From Ilumatobacter sp. (GTDB lineage Bacteria; Actinomycetota; Acidimicrobiia; Acidimicrobiales; Ilumatobacteraceae), in NCBI GenBank assembly GCA_018666235.1, contig JABJAB010000095.1:1-64000 (forward strand): a stretch of 64,000 bases of DNA, given 5' to 3'. Made by a program: the position numbers and the translations under genes. This document shows, one piece after another, positions 15,950-25,945 of this stretch (its first letter is position 1; each line of letters begins with the position of its first letter). Under the pieces are notes generated by a model. That model made no database searches and was not told the origin of the DNA. It saw only the letters and a program-made list of their open reading frames with translations.

Positions 15950-17875
15950 ATGACCGACACGATCGATCGGCCTCAGGCCGACGGAGATCGCGTACTCGAC
16001 CACCTCATCGTCCGGTTCGCGGGCGACTCTGGCGACGGCATGCAGCTCACGGGCGACCGTTTTACATCAGTGAGCGCTTCGTTCGGCAATGACCTGTCGA
16101 CAATGCCCGACTTTCCCGCAGAGATCCGAGCGCCGGCCGGCACCGTCAACGGCGTCTCGGCGTTCCAAGTCAACATCGCCGACCACGACATCACCACCCC
16201 AGGTGATGACCCCAACGTGTTGGTGGCCATGAACCCCGCCGCGCTCAAGGCTGACCTGCATCGCCTCGAGCCGGGCGGCACGGTCATCGTCAACGAAGAT
16301 GCCTTCGAGGAACGCAACCTCGAAAAGGCCGGTTATCTCGACGCCGGGGGCACACCGGTCAACCCGCTCGACGACAACACCCTGAACGGGTACCGCGTGT
16401 TGAAGGTTCCCATGTCGAGCCTCACCAAGAAAGTGTGTGAGCCGCTCGGGGTCAAGCCCCGCGACGCCGAACGATCGAAGAACTTCTTCGCCCTCGGACT
16501 TGTCTCATGGATGTATACGCGTCCAACCGAGCCGACCGAGGAATGGATTCACGAAAAGTTCGGCAAGAACGAAAAGGTTGCCGCGGCCAACAAGGCAGCG
16601 TTCCAAGCCGGATTCAATTTCGGAGAGACCACTGAAGCGGTTGGTCACCGTTTCGAAGTGCGGCCAGCCCAGCTGCCCGCTGGCGAGTACACGAGCATCA
16701 CAGGCAACACAGCGCTGTCGTGGGGACTCATCGCCGCGGGTCAGCAAGCCGACCTCCCGCTCACGCTCGGCTCGTACCCGATCACACCAGCAAGTGACAT
16801 CCTCCACGAACTCTCGAAGCACAAACACTTTGGCATTCGTACCGTCCAAGCCGAAGACGAAATCGCGGCCGTCGGTGTCGCGCTTGGCGCTGCATTCGCC
16901 GGGCATCTGGCGGTCACGACCACCAGCGGTCCCGGTGTGGCGCTCAAGAGCGAGACGATCTCCCTGGCATTCGCCATCGAATTGCCACTCATCATCGTCG
17001 ACATCCAACGCGGCGGGCCGTCCACCGGCCTTCCCACAAAGACCGAGGCCTCCGATCTCAACATTGCGCTGTACGGCCGACATGGCGAAGCACCCCTTCC
17101 AGTGGTTGCGTCGTACAGCCCGGCGCAGTGCTTCCACGCCGCCATCGAGGCGGCCCGCATTGCGCTGAAGTACCGGACGCCGGTGATGTTGCTCAGCGAC
17201 GGCTACCTCGCCAACGGGTCCGAGCCCTGGAAGCTGCCGGACCTCGCGTCGCTCCCCGACATCTCGGTGCCATTCGCTGACGGGCCAAACCATGTTGAGG
17301 ACAATGGCGAAGAAACGTTCTGGCCGTACAAGCGCGACGAGAACCTCGCCCGACCCTGGGCAATCCCCGGCACACCGGGTCTCATGCACCGCGTCGGCGG
17401 GCTTGAAAAAGCCGACGGCACGGGCAACATCGACTACACCCCGGAAAACCACGAAAAGATGGTGCACCTCAGAGCCGCAAAGATCGCGCAGATCGCGATG
17501 GACATCCCGCTTGCCGAAGTCCACGGCGACGACGATGCTGACGTGCTGGTCGTCGGATGGGGGTCCACCTGGGCAGCCATCGATGCAGCAGTGCAGCGTC
17601 GGCGACGAGCCGGCGTGAAAGTGGCCTCAACGCACCTCACACACCTCAGCCCGCTCCCGCCCAACTTGGGCGACATCCTCGGCCGCTACCGCAAGGTGTT
17701 GGTCCCGGAACTGAACATGGGCCAGCTCACCGCTCTCCTCCGCTCGACCTACCTCGTCGACGCTCGGGCGGTCACCAAGGTTCAAGGATTGCCGTTCAAA
17801 TCTCGAGAAATCGAAGCAGCCATCGACGAGGCGCTCGACAGTCTCGGCGACTCAGCAAAGGGAGATGCGTCATGA
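15950..17875 (+). CDS. korA: 2-oxoglutarate/2-oxoacid:ferredoxin oxidoreductase, fused gamma-alpha subunit
   Basis: Large subunit (641 aa) of a two-subunit oxidoreductase that decarboxylates 2-oxoglutarate, or another 2-oxoacid, to the CoA ester with ferredoxin as acceptor. Residues ~20-200 form the gamma domain (IVRFAGDSGDGMQLTGDRF); residues ~225-620 form the alpha pyrimidine-binding domain (GSYPITPASDILHELSKHK, then QAEDEIAAVGVALGAAFAG, then TSGPGVALKSE). The gamma-alpha fusion is the actinobacterial Kor arrangement, used instead of or beside 2-oxoglutarate dehydrogenase. A GGGGAAG ribosome site precedes the ATG. Stop and korB start overlap as ATGA. Confidence 0.92.
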   Translation: MTDTIDRPQADGDRVLDHLIVRFAGDSGDGMQLTGDRFTSVSASFGNDLSTMPDFPAEIRAPAGTVNGVSAFQVNIADHDITTPGDDPNVLVAMNPAALKADLHRLEPGGTVIVNEDAFEERNLEKAGYLDAGGTPVNPLDDNTLNGYRVLKVPMSSLTKKVCEPLGVKPRDAERSKNFFALGLVSWMYTRPTEPTEEWIHEKFGKNEKVAAANKAAFQAGFNFGETTEAVGHRFEVRPAQLPAGEYTSITGNTALSWGLIAAGQQADLPLTLGSYPITPASDILHELSKHKHFGIRTVQAEDEIAAVGVALGAAFAGHLAVTTTSGPGVALKSETISLAFAIELPLIIVDIQRGGPSTGLPTKTEASDLNIALYGRHGEAPLPVVASYSPAQCFHAAIEAARIALKYRTPVMLLSDGYLANGSEPWKLPDLASLPDISVPFADGPNHVEDNGEETFWPYKRDENLARPWAIPGTPGLMHRVGGLEKADGTGNIDYTPENHEKMVHLRAAKIAQIAMDIPLAEVHGDDDADVLVVGWGSTWAAIDAAVQRRRRAGVKVASTHLTHLSPLPPNLGDILGRYRKVLVPELNMGQLTALLRSTYLVDARAVTKVQGLPFKSREIEAAIDEALDSLGDSAKGDAS

Positions 17876-18891
17876 GTACCGCACAGGTGGCCGTCACGAC
17901 GAAGAGCGACTGGACCAGCGACCAGGAGGTCCGCTGGTGTCCGGGTTGCGGCGATTACGGCATCCTCCTCGCCGTCCAGACGCTCATGCCCGAGCTCGGC
18001 GTGAACCCCGAAAACACGGTGTTCATCTCGGGCATCGGCTGCTCCAGTCGTTTCCCGTACTACATGAACACCTACGGCATGCACTCGATCCACGGTCGGG
18101 CCCCGGCGATCGCGACCGGCGTTGCTACCGCACGTCCCGACCTCGACGTGTGGGTGATCACCGGTGATGGCGATGGCCTGTCGATCGGCGGCAACCATCT
18201 GATTCACGCGCTGCGCCGCAACGTGAACCTGAACATCCTGTTGTTCAACAACAGGATCTACGGCCTGACGAAGGGCCAGTACTCCCCCACATCCGAGGTC
18301 GGCAAGGTCACCAAGTCGACACCGATGGGGTCGGTTGACTCCCCGTTCAACCCGCTGTCAGTGGCGCTCGGGGCCGAGGCAGGTTTCGTTGCCCGCACCC
18401 ACGACCTCGATCGCAAACACATGATGGAAACGTTCCGCGCTGCGCATGACCACCAGGGAGCGTCCTTCGTCGAGATCTACCAGAACTGCAACGTGTTCAA
18501 CGATGGCCAGTTCAACGACATCACCAAGAAGAATGCACGCGACGAGATGATGATCAACTTGGTGCATGGCGAGCCGATCACCTTCGGCGCCGACCAACAG
18601 CGGGGCGTCGTGATGGGATCCGACGGGCAGCTGCGACTCGTCGAACTTGCTGACGTCTCGCCCGACGCCGTTCTGGTCCACGATGCGCACCGCCACGATT
18701 CGTCGCTGGCATTCGCTCTCGCCCGGCTCAACACCGACGATGCATCGCCGACCCCATTCGGCGTGTTCCGCAATGTGGAGCGCCAGGAGTACGCCTCGGC
18801 CGTCGCTGATCAGGTGATGGCTGCGAGCGAAGCCAAGGGCCCGGGCAACCTCCAAGACCTACTGCGCTCGAACGGGACCTGGCACGTCTGA
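17872..18891 (+). CDS. korB: 2-oxoglutarate/2-oxoacid:ferredoxin oxidoreductase, beta subunit
   Basis: TPP- and [4Fe-4S]-carrying partner of KorA (339 aa). It has EVRWCPGCGDYGIL near residue 18, ISGIGCSSRFPYYM near 45, the TPP motif ITGDGDGLSIGGNHLIHALRR (residues ~92-112) and NNRIYGLTKGQ. Cysteines at WCPGCG and GIGCSS, with a later cysteine (YQNCNVFN), match the cluster ligands of the family. The ATG overlaps the korA stop, so a 1:1 complex is made from one message. The choice of 2-oxoglutarate over pyruvate is by similarity only. Confidence 0.92.
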   Translation: MSTAQVAVTTKSDWTSDQEVRWCPGCGDYGILLAVQTLMPELGVNPENTVFISGIGCSSRFPYYMNTYGMHSIHGRAPAIATGVATARPDLDVWVITGDGDGLSIGGNHLIHALRRNVNLNILLFNNRIYGLTKGQYSPTSEVGKVTKSTPMGSVDSPFNPLSVALGAEAGFVARTHDLDRKHMMETFRAAHDHQGASFVEIYQNCNVFNDGQFNDITKKNARDEMMINLVHGEPITFGADQQRGVVMGSDGQLRLVELADVSPDAVLVHDAHRHDSSLAFALARLNTDDASPTPFGVFRNVERQEYASAVADQVMAASEAKGPGNLQDLLRSNGTWHV

Positions 18892-18968
18892 CCAACGCCG
18901 GGTCCGCAGATCCCGGTCACTCATCGAAGGCGTGCTCCTTGACCGCCTCCCAGCGGTACGGTCACACG

Positions 18969-19580
18969 GTGCTTGACCTGCGCCTGCGAACGGTGAAAGA
19001 CCGTGCACTCGGCCCGATTGCCGAGTCGCTTGCAGGTCGCATCGCACCGCTCACTCTGTCGGTGATCGGCATGCTCCTGTGCGTCGGCGCCGGCGTCTTC
19101 GCCTGGCAGTCGGCGCCAGCCCTCGCCGTGCTCTGCTGGCTGACTGGGCGGCTGCTCGATGGCCTCGATGGACCGGTCGCACGGTCAAGCGGTCAGGACT
19201 CCGACGTTGGCGGCTATGCGGACCTCCTGCTCGACACGATCGGATACGCAGCAATCCCACTGGGCGTGGCAGCCGGCGCCGGCGACCTCCGCCACTGGGC
19301 GATTGCGGCCGCGCTGCTCGCCACGTTCTACGTCAATACCGTCTCGCTCCTCTTGCTGAGTGCGATTCTCGAGAAGCGATCGAACGGCAAAGCACACTCC
19401 GGCGAAACCACAACGATCACGCTCCCGCCTGCTCTGATCGAGGGCACCGAGACCATTGCGCTCTTCACCCTCGCCTTGGCGATCCCGGCCTGGGCGGACA
19501 CGTTCTTCATCATCATGGCGCTCGGTGTCGTCGTGAGCGTGTTGCAGCGTGCCAGCGCTGCGCGTCGACTGCTGATCTGA
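18969..19580 (+). CDS. CDP-alcohol phosphatidyltransferase family membrane enzyme
   Basis: Transfers a phospho-alcohol from a CDP-linked donor, usually in phospholipid head-group synthesis. The 203-aa protein has the family signature D-x2-D-G-x2-A-R-x8-G-x3-D-x3-D, read here as DGLDGPVARSSGQDSDVGGY followed by ADLLLD (near residues 63-88), amid about five membrane helices. The acceptor alcohol cannot be decided. I use the GTG at 18969 because TACGGT lies 6 nt upstream and it leaves a normal N-terminus. A TTG at 18939 is also open. It follows korB but appears to have its own promoter. Confidence 0.85.
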   Translation: MLDLRLRTVKDRALGPIAESLAGRIAPLTLSVIGMLLCVGAGVFAWQSAPALAVLCWLTGRLLDGLDGPVARSSGQDSDVGGYADLLLDTIGYAAIPLGVAAGAGDLRHWAIAAALLATFYVNTVSLLLLSAILEKRSNGKAHSGETTTITLPPALIEGTETIALFTLALAIPAWADTFFIIMALGVVVSVLQRASAARRLLI

Positions 19581-19583
19581 CGC

Positions 19584-20662
19584 TCACGCAATCGCCCGCC
19601 CCGTGGCGTTGTCGAAGACGACAAGATGGTCGACCTGAAGTCGAACAACGTCGCCTTCGCTCACCTCCGCCGGGAGCGTCAGCCCACAGCGCCAACCACC
19701 GATATCGCAGTATGCGCCACCCGGTCCGCCTGGCACGATCTTCGTCACCGCGGCCACCACGGGCCCGTTCGGCGACGCGACGACATCGCCAGGCCGAATA
19801 CCCAACGTGACCTGTTGACCGATGTGATTCGCCAATACCGGCGCCCACGCCCGATGGCGCAGCGCTGGCGCCGCATCATGCGCCGCTCTCCGATGCGCGA
19901 CGTCCAGCCAGAAACCTTCTCGGTCAGCACTGACCGTCGCCGGGAGGAGCCAGCAGTCCCCTGTTCCGACGGCAGCATCGATGGTTGCCGGCGATCGGTA
20001 GACCGCATCCGGATGGTCGAACTGCACCACCCGTTGGCGGTGAATGACGACGAGACGGCTCGGCATCGTCAAAGCGTCGATGGGGTCGTTTGTCGCCATG
20101 ACCGTCGTGACGCCGTACCCCGCTTGCAGCATCGCCAACTCAGTGCGCATCTGTGCCTGTCGGGCAGCGTCAAGGCGCACCAGCGGCTCGTCAAGGAGCA
20201 ACACCCGCGGCGTCCGGACCATCGTTCGGGCGATCTGCACGAGTTGTGTCTCGCCGCGACTCAGCTCATCGGGACGCCGGGCCAACAGATGCTCGAGATG
20301 CATCGCCCGGGCCTCGGCGTCGACCCGATCTCGAATCTCCTCTGCCTCCCGTCGTCGGATCTCAAGCGGGAAGGAGACGTTGCGACGCACGTTGCGACGA
20401 CGAAACATCACGGGCTCCTGGAACACCATGCCGACGCCGCGATCAGCCGTCTTGGTCCGAGTGACATCGATTCCGTCCAGCAGCACCCGCCCCGGACAAC
20501 ATCGGTGAAACCGGCAATCGTGCGGATCAAGCTGGTCTTGCCGCTCCCTGAGGGCCCGATGACGCCGACAAACTCGCCGTCAGCGATGTCGAGCGACACG
20601 TCGCGGAGCACGATGGCCCCATGCACCGCGATGGTCACGCTGTCGAACTCGACCGAGGCCAT
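19584..20662 (-). pseudogene. ABC transporter ATPase (sugar/MalK-like) interrupted by a -1 frameshift
   Basis: From the ATG at 20662 the frame encodes a normal nucleotide-binding domain start with Walker [15 protein letters not shown] near residue 37. It leaves frame in a GC-rich run at 20487-20494. The next frame continues exactly where expected: [22 protein letters not shown]-loop VFQEP, Walker B RVLLLDEPLVRLD and a C-terminal TOBE-like barrel. One missing C would restore a ~358-aa protein. The signature is weak (LSRGET for LSGGQ) and the switch histidine is asparagine (ATNDPIDAL), so ATPase activity would be doubtful even if repaired. No permease genes are nearby. Either a real frameshift pseudogene or a sequencing slip. 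Confidence 0.75.
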
Positions 20663-20668
20663 ACGTGC

Positions 20669-21565
20669 TCAGTTGCCGCTGCCGACAACGCCGAGAACCC
20701 AGCCTTCTTCGTCAACCACCGTCGACTCCATGCCTTCATCGATTCTTGGCCGGAACAGAGCCTCCAACTCACCCGAGGCGTCCAGGTGAGTGAGTCGCCG
20801 GGCGGTCGCCTCAACTTGTGCGGCATCCTTGACGACACCGATCGGCACCGTCACATCCCACAACGACGGCCAGACTTCAGCGACCACGAGATCCGTCACC
20901 GGCGGCATGTCCAGACCCGTGTCGAACGGCCACACGGCGAGACGTTGACCAAGGATCTGCCGCAGACGTTCGAGCGCCGCAATGCCAACAAGGCTCTGAC
21001 TTCCGACTGCACCAGCTCCGAGTAGCTGCCAACACGAAAATGGTCGGCGGCCGTCGCTGCGTAACTGTTGCTCGACGATGCGCCACTCAGGCGGCCACCC
21101 TTGCGCACGGTTCGGTTTTGTCGTCGTCAGCGATGCATTCGCCTTCGACGGCGGACAACCCCAGAACGGTCCCGCTGGCCTCTGGGGTCTCTGCCAGCGT
21201 GCCGCCATCGAGTCGTTCAACCGCTGAGCGACATCAAATCGATTGTTCCGATTCTGCTCATCGTCGGTGATCGATGCGCCGAGATGTGACCACAGCGCGG
21301 CCCAGGGGACACCGACGAGACCGGCACGTTCTGCGGTTCCAGATGGAAAACCGAGTGAGAAGTCGACGCCCAAGAGCGTTCGTCGTCCCGGCTCTGCCAG
21401 CGCCGCCATTTCTCCGAGCGCAACCCGGCGGGTCGGCGGATTACTCAACGTGCAGGAGCCGTCTTCGACGACCGCGATCCATATCGAGTCGGGACCGGTT
21501 TTCGGCGAGGCGCTCGCACTCCAGTCGGCCACAGCAATGCGGTCGAAGAGCGGCGGACTCATCAT
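20669..21565 (-). CDS. DUF429-like uncharacterised protein
   Basis: Protein of 298 aa beginning MMSPPLFDRIAVADWSASAS followed by PKTGPDSIW. The VxDWSA(S)xxPKTGxDSIW start and the later GVDFSLGFP strand resemble RNase H-fold DUF429-type proteins, sometimes annotated vaguely as cobalamin or molybdopterin related. The biochemical role is unknown. Two adjacent ATGs (21565, 21562) can serve as start. Only 6 bp separate its stop from the ABC ATPase start, so they are probably one transcript. Confidence 0.65.
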   Translation of the reverse strand: MMSPPLFDRIAVADWSASASPKTGPDSIWIAVVEDGSCTLSNPPTRRVALGEMAALAEPGRRTLLGVDFSLGFPSGTAERAGLVGVPWAALWSHLGASITDDEQNRNNRFDVAQRLNDSMAARWQRPQRPAGPFWGCPPSKANASLTTTKPNRAQGWPPEWRIVEQQLRSDGRRPFSCWQLLGAGAVGSQSLVGIAALERLRQILGQRLAVWPFDTGLDMPPVTDLVVAEVWPSLWDVTVPIGVVKDAAQVEATARRLTHLDASGELEALFRPRIDEGMESTVVDEEGWVLGVVGSGN

Positions 21566-21579
21566 GCAACCGAAGGACG

Positions 21580-22236
21580 TCAGGCCAACACGGTGCTGAC
21601 GGCGGCAAAGTGCAGGCCAGCCGCAACGACTGTGAACGAATGCCACACTTCGTGATAGCCAAACGTCAGCGGCCACGGATTGGGTCGCTTGACCAGCAGT
21701 ACCGGGAAGCCGACGGTGTAGGCAACGCCGCCTGCGATGATCAGGCCAAGCTGCACCGACGTCAGGTTGTCGAGGAGCGCAGGGGCAGCGACCACCAGGG
21801 CCCACCCCATGATCGGGTACAGCGCATAGCCAAGCCACTGCACACGACGAAATCCACCCATCTTGATGGTCATCCCGAGCGCCGCCATGATGCCGACCGC
21901 CGAGAGCACCGGAATGCCCCACTGAGGAGGAAGTGCCACAAGACAGACCGGTACGTACGTCCCGGCGATCAGCAAGTAGATCATCGTGTGATCAAGGCGT
22001 TGCATGATTCGTCGAACGCGGTCCGTCTTGGCCAAGCGGTGATACGCCGCCGAGGTACCGAAAACCAACAGCAGAGTGGCGGCATAGATCGCCGCCGACG
22101 TGCGCGCCGCGGCCCGTTCGGACACCGCGATCAAGACAATCCCGGCAGGAATGGCAGCGGCAAACGCCCACGCATGCATCCGACCACGCCACACCGGCCG
22201 CTCGTGCAGCGGCATCAGGTCACGGCCGATACTCAT
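21580..22236 (-). CDS. Hemolysin III / PAQR-family seven-helix membrane protein
   Basis: Protein of 218 aa with seven predicted helices and the family's metal-site residues: S-A-A-Y-H-R-L (near residue 64), R-L-D-H-T-M-I-Y (near 81) and a C-terminal HEVWHSF motif. HlyIII/PAQR proteins are zinc-dependent, hydrolase-like membrane proteins; the bacterial role is unclear. The ATG at 22236 has GGTGAG 4 nt upstream and TACGGT 6 nt upstream. An in-frame start 16 codons earlier lacks support. Confidence 0.88.
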   Translation of the reverse strand: MSIGRDLMPLHERPVWRGRMHAWAFAAAIPAGIVLIAVSERAAARTSAAIYAATLLLVFGTSAAYHRLAKTDRVRRIMQRLDHTMIYLLIAGTYVPVCLVALPPQWGIPVLSAVGIMAALGMTIKMGGFRRVQWLGYALYPIMGWALVVAAPALLDNLTSVQLGLIIAGGVAYTVGFPVLLVKRPNPWPLTFGYHEVWHSFTVVAAGLHFAAVSTVLA

Positions 22237-22312
22237 GTACTCACCGTACTGCGCCCGATTGAACACCTCGCCGCGTGCGGCCAAATGTTCAGTTCCGACA
22301 TCGACTCAGATG

Positions 22313-25219
22313 TCAGCCGGCCAACCCAGTCATGAGCTCGGTGACTGCATCGCCGTACTTGTCGAGCTTTGCCGGTCCAACACCTGAGATCTTCGCCAGC
22401 TCTGACTTCGAGGTCGGGGCCATCCGGGCGATCGACACCAGAGTCTTGTTATCAAACACCACGTAAGCAGGCTTGCCGTCCCGCAACTGATTGCGGAGTT
22501 CTTTCAACGCGGCGAAGCGTCGCTCGGCTGCCTCGTCAAGATCCGCGGTCGGGTCGGTCTTCGACGGTGACGTCGATCGCTTCGCTGATTCCGGACGGTG
22601 CGAGGACACGACCGCGCGTTCAGCCGGTTCGGCGGATGGCTCAGTGGTGAGCTCGGCGACGAAGGGGCTGGGCGATGGCCCAGTGACGATCGTCGCGTGC
22701 TTGCTGGCGCGGGTGATCGCCACGTGGAACAACCGGCGCTCTTCCTCCACGTCTTCAGCGAGACGATGCGGATACTGCTCGGCGTCAGCGAGGTGGACCA
22801 CCACGTGCGGCCATTCCTGCCCCTTGACCCGGTGGACGGTGGACAAGGTGACCCCGCCAGGCTGTCGACGCACCGCGAGGTGCTCGCGCAGCCAAGGCTC
22901 AAATGTCGCGACGTCGTCGTGCAACGCCGCAAGATGTTGGATGGCGGTGAGGTCGTCACCTTGCGCTGCACGGTTCATGCCGCGGCGATGGGCGTCGAGC
23001 GTGCCGACGGCACCAGCAAGCCCGATGCGGTCGATCAACGTCAGCACCAGGTCCGAGGTCGGAGCCCGGTCCTTGACCATCTGTTGCAGGGTCTGGATAT
23101 CTGCAGCGAAGTCGGTCACCCGTTCTTGGTCGCGCTCAGTGTTCAACCGCCCAGCGAGTCGGTGCAGGTCAACGATGCTGCGCTGTTCGCACACCCAGTC
23201 GTTGATACGCGGATGGAATGATCGCGAAGGACGCCGGAGCGCCTCGCGGATGTCGTCGGGGCCGAGGGTGTCGCGCGTTGCCAGGCGGAGCCAAGCAAGG
23301 ACGGAGCGGACCGCGGTTCGATCGGCGAACTCCAAGCCGACGCCACCGGAGATCGGGATGCCATTGACAGCGAGCGCGACCTGCACGGGGGCGAGCAGCG
23401 CATTGACGCGAGTCAGGACAGCGATGTGATCAGCTGGGGCACCGGAGCGAAGTGCATCTTCCACGGCACGCTGCGTCGCACTGATCGGGTCGACCGCCGT
23501 GTCGACGTTCCATCCTCCGGTATCGGTCGAGTTCGCTCGAATGGTCTTGGCGACGCGCCGGCCGTTGTGTCTCAGCAACCGATCAACGATCTGGACGACA
23601 CCCGCAGGACACCGATAATTGACTTCAAGGGGATGCGTGCCTGCGCCCGGAAACAGATCAGCGAAATCAATGAGCCACGAAGGGTCGGCGCCGTTGTAGC
23701 CATAGATCGTCTGATCGTCGTCACCCACGCCAAACACGGCGCCACCGGGTGACGCAAGGAGACGGATGAGCAACAAGTGAGCCGGCGTCAGGTCCTGAAA
23801 CTCGTCGACGAGCATGAGACGACATGCTCGCTGGGCGGCGCGTCGCGCATCGGGCTGCGAGAGCAGCACGAGCAACGCCCGATGAATCTGATCGTCGAAG
23901 TCGACCGCTCGTTTCCGTTCCAGAGCAGCCCGGTAGGCAGGCCATGCCGCGGCAAGACCCTCGACATCGCCGTCGTAGCGAGCCTCCGCATCGCTCGGGT
24001 CGACCAGGCCAAGACGGATCAAACTCAAGGCCTCGATCCACGGTGCAACCGGATCACTGTTGCGGCGCCGCGGAAACGACACCAGGTCGCCAATGATGCG
24101 CCTGACGTCGACTTCATTGATGGTGTTCCATCGCATCGGTTGCGGCGCGAATGGTGGTGCACCATTGACAATCGCAAGGGCGAGTGCGTTGAGTGTTCGT
24201 ACTTGTAGTCCAGGGAGGTCCGGCGTCCGCTCGAGCATCTCCTCTTGGGCGCGCTTGTTGAATGCCACGAGGCTGACGGCGCTGGCCGGCAGGTTCCAGA
24301 CTCGGAGCAGGTGACGCGCTCGTTCGGTCAGCACACGCGTCTTGCCCGACCCGGCGGGGGCGATGATTCGTGCTGCACCTCCCGGGTGAGTGACCGCCTC
24401 GAGTTGATCCGGAGCAAGGTCGGCATCGGAGACGTTCGCAGCTGGCGCAACGAATGACCGATGCTCGATGGCAACGGCGTGCAAGACAGCCACGCCATCG
24501 ACTGGGTCGGTGTGCCTGACCGGGCCAGCATCGAGCCACACGACATCACCACTGGGCGTCCGAATGTCTCCGAGCCCGGTGGCCGGCACCGTTGTTGCAC
24601 CCAGCGCGATGGCCTGGTCGAGCGCGATCCACGTCGGGGTGTCACCACGAAGATCGACGGCATTGGCCCACACAAGGTGATGCAGTTCTTCGAGCTCGAA
24701 GGTGAAGTCGGCGCCGACTTCGTACGGCTGCGCCTCGGTCTTCAGTTTTGGCTGACGGTCAAAATCGGTGGCGAGTTCGATGACGAGGCGCCGACGATCG
24801 TGGTGGGCCGACCGAAGAACGGCCAGCGCGCTCCCAGGATCGGTGAGCGTGTCGGCCGAGATGACCACCCGTTCAGCATCCGCCCACGGAGCGACGATTT
24901 GATCGCCAGTACTCACAAGGCCGTTCCGTGCCAGGGCGTCGGGCCCGGGTTCGGCAGGAGCAACTCCCCGCGGAAAGCGCTGTGGTTCGATGCCTGCCCG
25001 CTGCATCGACCGTGCTGGCGCTGCACCTTGCGAGTCGGGACTGTGTGTGGAGCGGTGCTGGGCGTCGGATTCGGTGGCCGCTGTCGCCTCGGCGGATGCA
25101 TCGTCGGGAAGCCCACCATCGTCGAGCGGGACCTCGAGCTGACCATTGTCGTGCCAGCATTGGCGTATCTGAGCGGGCGAGTCATGCTCGCCGTTGCAGT
25201 ATGCGCACGCAATCGCCAT
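22313..25219 (-). CDS. UvrD/Rep-type DNA helicase with N-terminal zinc-like motif and C-terminal HRDC domain
   Basis: Superfamily I 3'-5' DNA helicase of 968 aa. The N-terminus has C-A-Y-C-N-G...Q-C-W, a likely small zinc motif, then a ~260-residue non-helicase region. Motor motifs follow: Walker A APAGSGKTRVL (near residue 273), DEXX box LMLVDEFQDLTPAHLLL, GVGDDDQTIYGYNGAD, YRCPAGVVQIVDR, and motifs V-VI (TVHRVKGQEW, VAITRASKHA). The last ~70 residues form an HRDC domain (RFAALKELRNQLRDGKPAY, then SGVGPAKLDKYGD). This is the UvrD2-like layout of actinobacteria, for repair or replication-fork work. The reading frame is open 195 nt further upstream but the ATG at 25219 begins the zinc motif. 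Confidence 0.9.
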   Translation of the reverse strand: MAIACAYCNGEHDSPAQIRQCWHDNGQLEVPLDDGGLPDDASAEATAATESDAQHRSTHSPDSQGAAPARSMQRAGIEPQRFPRGVAPAEPGPDALARNGLVSTGDQIVAPWADAERVVISADTLTDPGSALAVLRSAHHDRRRLVIELATDFDRQPKLKTEAQPYEVGADFTFELEELHHLVWANAVDLRGDTPTWIALDQAIALGATTVPATGLGDIRTPSGDVVWLDAGPVRHTDPVDGVAVLHAVAIEHRSFVAPAANVSDADLAPDQLEAVTHPGGAARIIAPAGSGKTRVLTERARHLLRVWNLPASAVSLVAFNKRAQEEMLERTPDLPGLQVRTLNALALAIVNGAPPFAPQPMRWNTINEVDVRRIIGDLVSFPRRRNSDPVAPWIEALSLIRLGLVDPSDAEARYDGDVEGLAAAWPAYRAALERKRAVDFDDQIHRALLVLLSQPDARRAAQRACRLMLVDEFQDLTPAHLLLIRLLASPGGAVFGVGDDDQTIYGYNGADPSWLIDFADLFPGAGTHPLEVNYRCPAGVVQIVDRLLRHNGRRVAKTIRANSTDTGGWNVDTAVDPISATQRAVEDALRSGAPADHIAVLTRVNALLAPVQVALAVNGIPISGGVGLEFADRTAVRSVLAWLRLATRDTLGPDDIREALRRPSRSFHPRINDWVCEQRSIVDLHRLAGRLNTERDQERVTDFAADIQTLQQMVKDRAPTSDLVLTLIDRIGLAGAVGTLDAHRRGMNRAAQGDDLTAIQHLAALHDDVATFEPWLREHLAVRRQPGGVTLSTVHRVKGQEWPHVVVHLADAEQYPHRLAEDVEEERRLFHVAITRASKHATIVTGPSPSPFVAELTTEPSAEPAERAVVSSHRPESAKRSTSPSKTDPTADLDEAAERRFAALKELRNQLRDGKPAYVVFDNKTLVSIARMAPTSKSELAKISGVGPAKLDKYGDAVTELMTGLAG

Positions 25220-25318
25220 GGACGCCGACTGTAGCGACCCGACCCCTTGAGCGCACACACGTTCGATTGAAGGGGTCAGGTTTGCGGGGCTCGGCGGCAC
25301 GCAATGGAAGACTGCCGC

Positions 25319-25921
25319 ATGACCTTCGTCCACGGCCGACCGATCACCGAGAACCGGCCTGAGCTGGTTCTGATCCGCCACGGCGAAACAGCATGGAGCC
25401 GCTCGGGCCGGCACACCGGGCGAACCGACCTGCCACTCACCGAGACCGGACGGAACGAGGCACGTTCGATTTCGACGGCCGTTGCAGACTTCGACTTCTC
25501 ACATGCGTTCTCGAGTCCGCTGCAACGCGCGTGGGAGACGGCTGGAATCGTCGGGCTCCATCCCGATCGTGACGACGACTTGCTGGAATGGGACTACGGA
25601 GAGTACGAGGGGATCACGACCACCGAGACGCGTCAGACGATCCCGAACTGGTCGGTGTGGACCCACGAGATCGTCGGGGGCGAGTCAGTTGACGAAGTCG
25701 GGGTGCGCGCCGATCGTGCGATCGCCAGGCTGTCGCAACTCAACGGTCCGGTCGCCGTCGTGGCACACGGCCACTTCCTGCGGGTCTTCGCCGCTCGCTG
25801 GCTCGACCTTGACGCCCGAGAAGGTCGACGGTTCGTGCTCAACACGAGCACGTTGTCGCTGCTTGGATGGGAGCGAGAGAACCGGGTGATCAGGCGCTGG
25901 AACGACCCCTGCGGTTGGTGA
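25319..25921 (+). CDS. Histidine phosphatase (phosphoglycerate mutase-like)
   Basis: Protein of 200 aa with the catalytic motif LIRHGETAWSRSGRHTGRTD (phospho-histidine near residue 20), FSSPLQRAWETA near 64, the LLEWDYGEYEG segment near 89 and the second histidine AHGHFLRV near 150. This is a cofactor-dependent phosphomonoesterase fold; the substrate is not predictable. The second histidine in V-A-H-G-H-F and the short length fit GpmB/PhoE-type phosphatases rather than glycolytic mutase. Divergent from the helicase gene. Confidence 0.9.
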   Translation: MTFVHGRPITENRPELVLIRHGETAWSRSGRHTGRTDLPLTETGRNEARSISTAVADFDFSHAFSSPLQRAWETAGIVGLHPDRDDDLLEWDYGEYEGITTTETRQTIPNWSVWTHEIVGGESVDEVGVRADRAIARLSQLNGPVAVVAHGHFLRVFAARWLDLDAREGRRFVLNTSTLSLLGWERENRVIRRWNDPCGW

Positions 25922-25945
25922 CGGTGCCGTCGTGGCCTCCGACGC

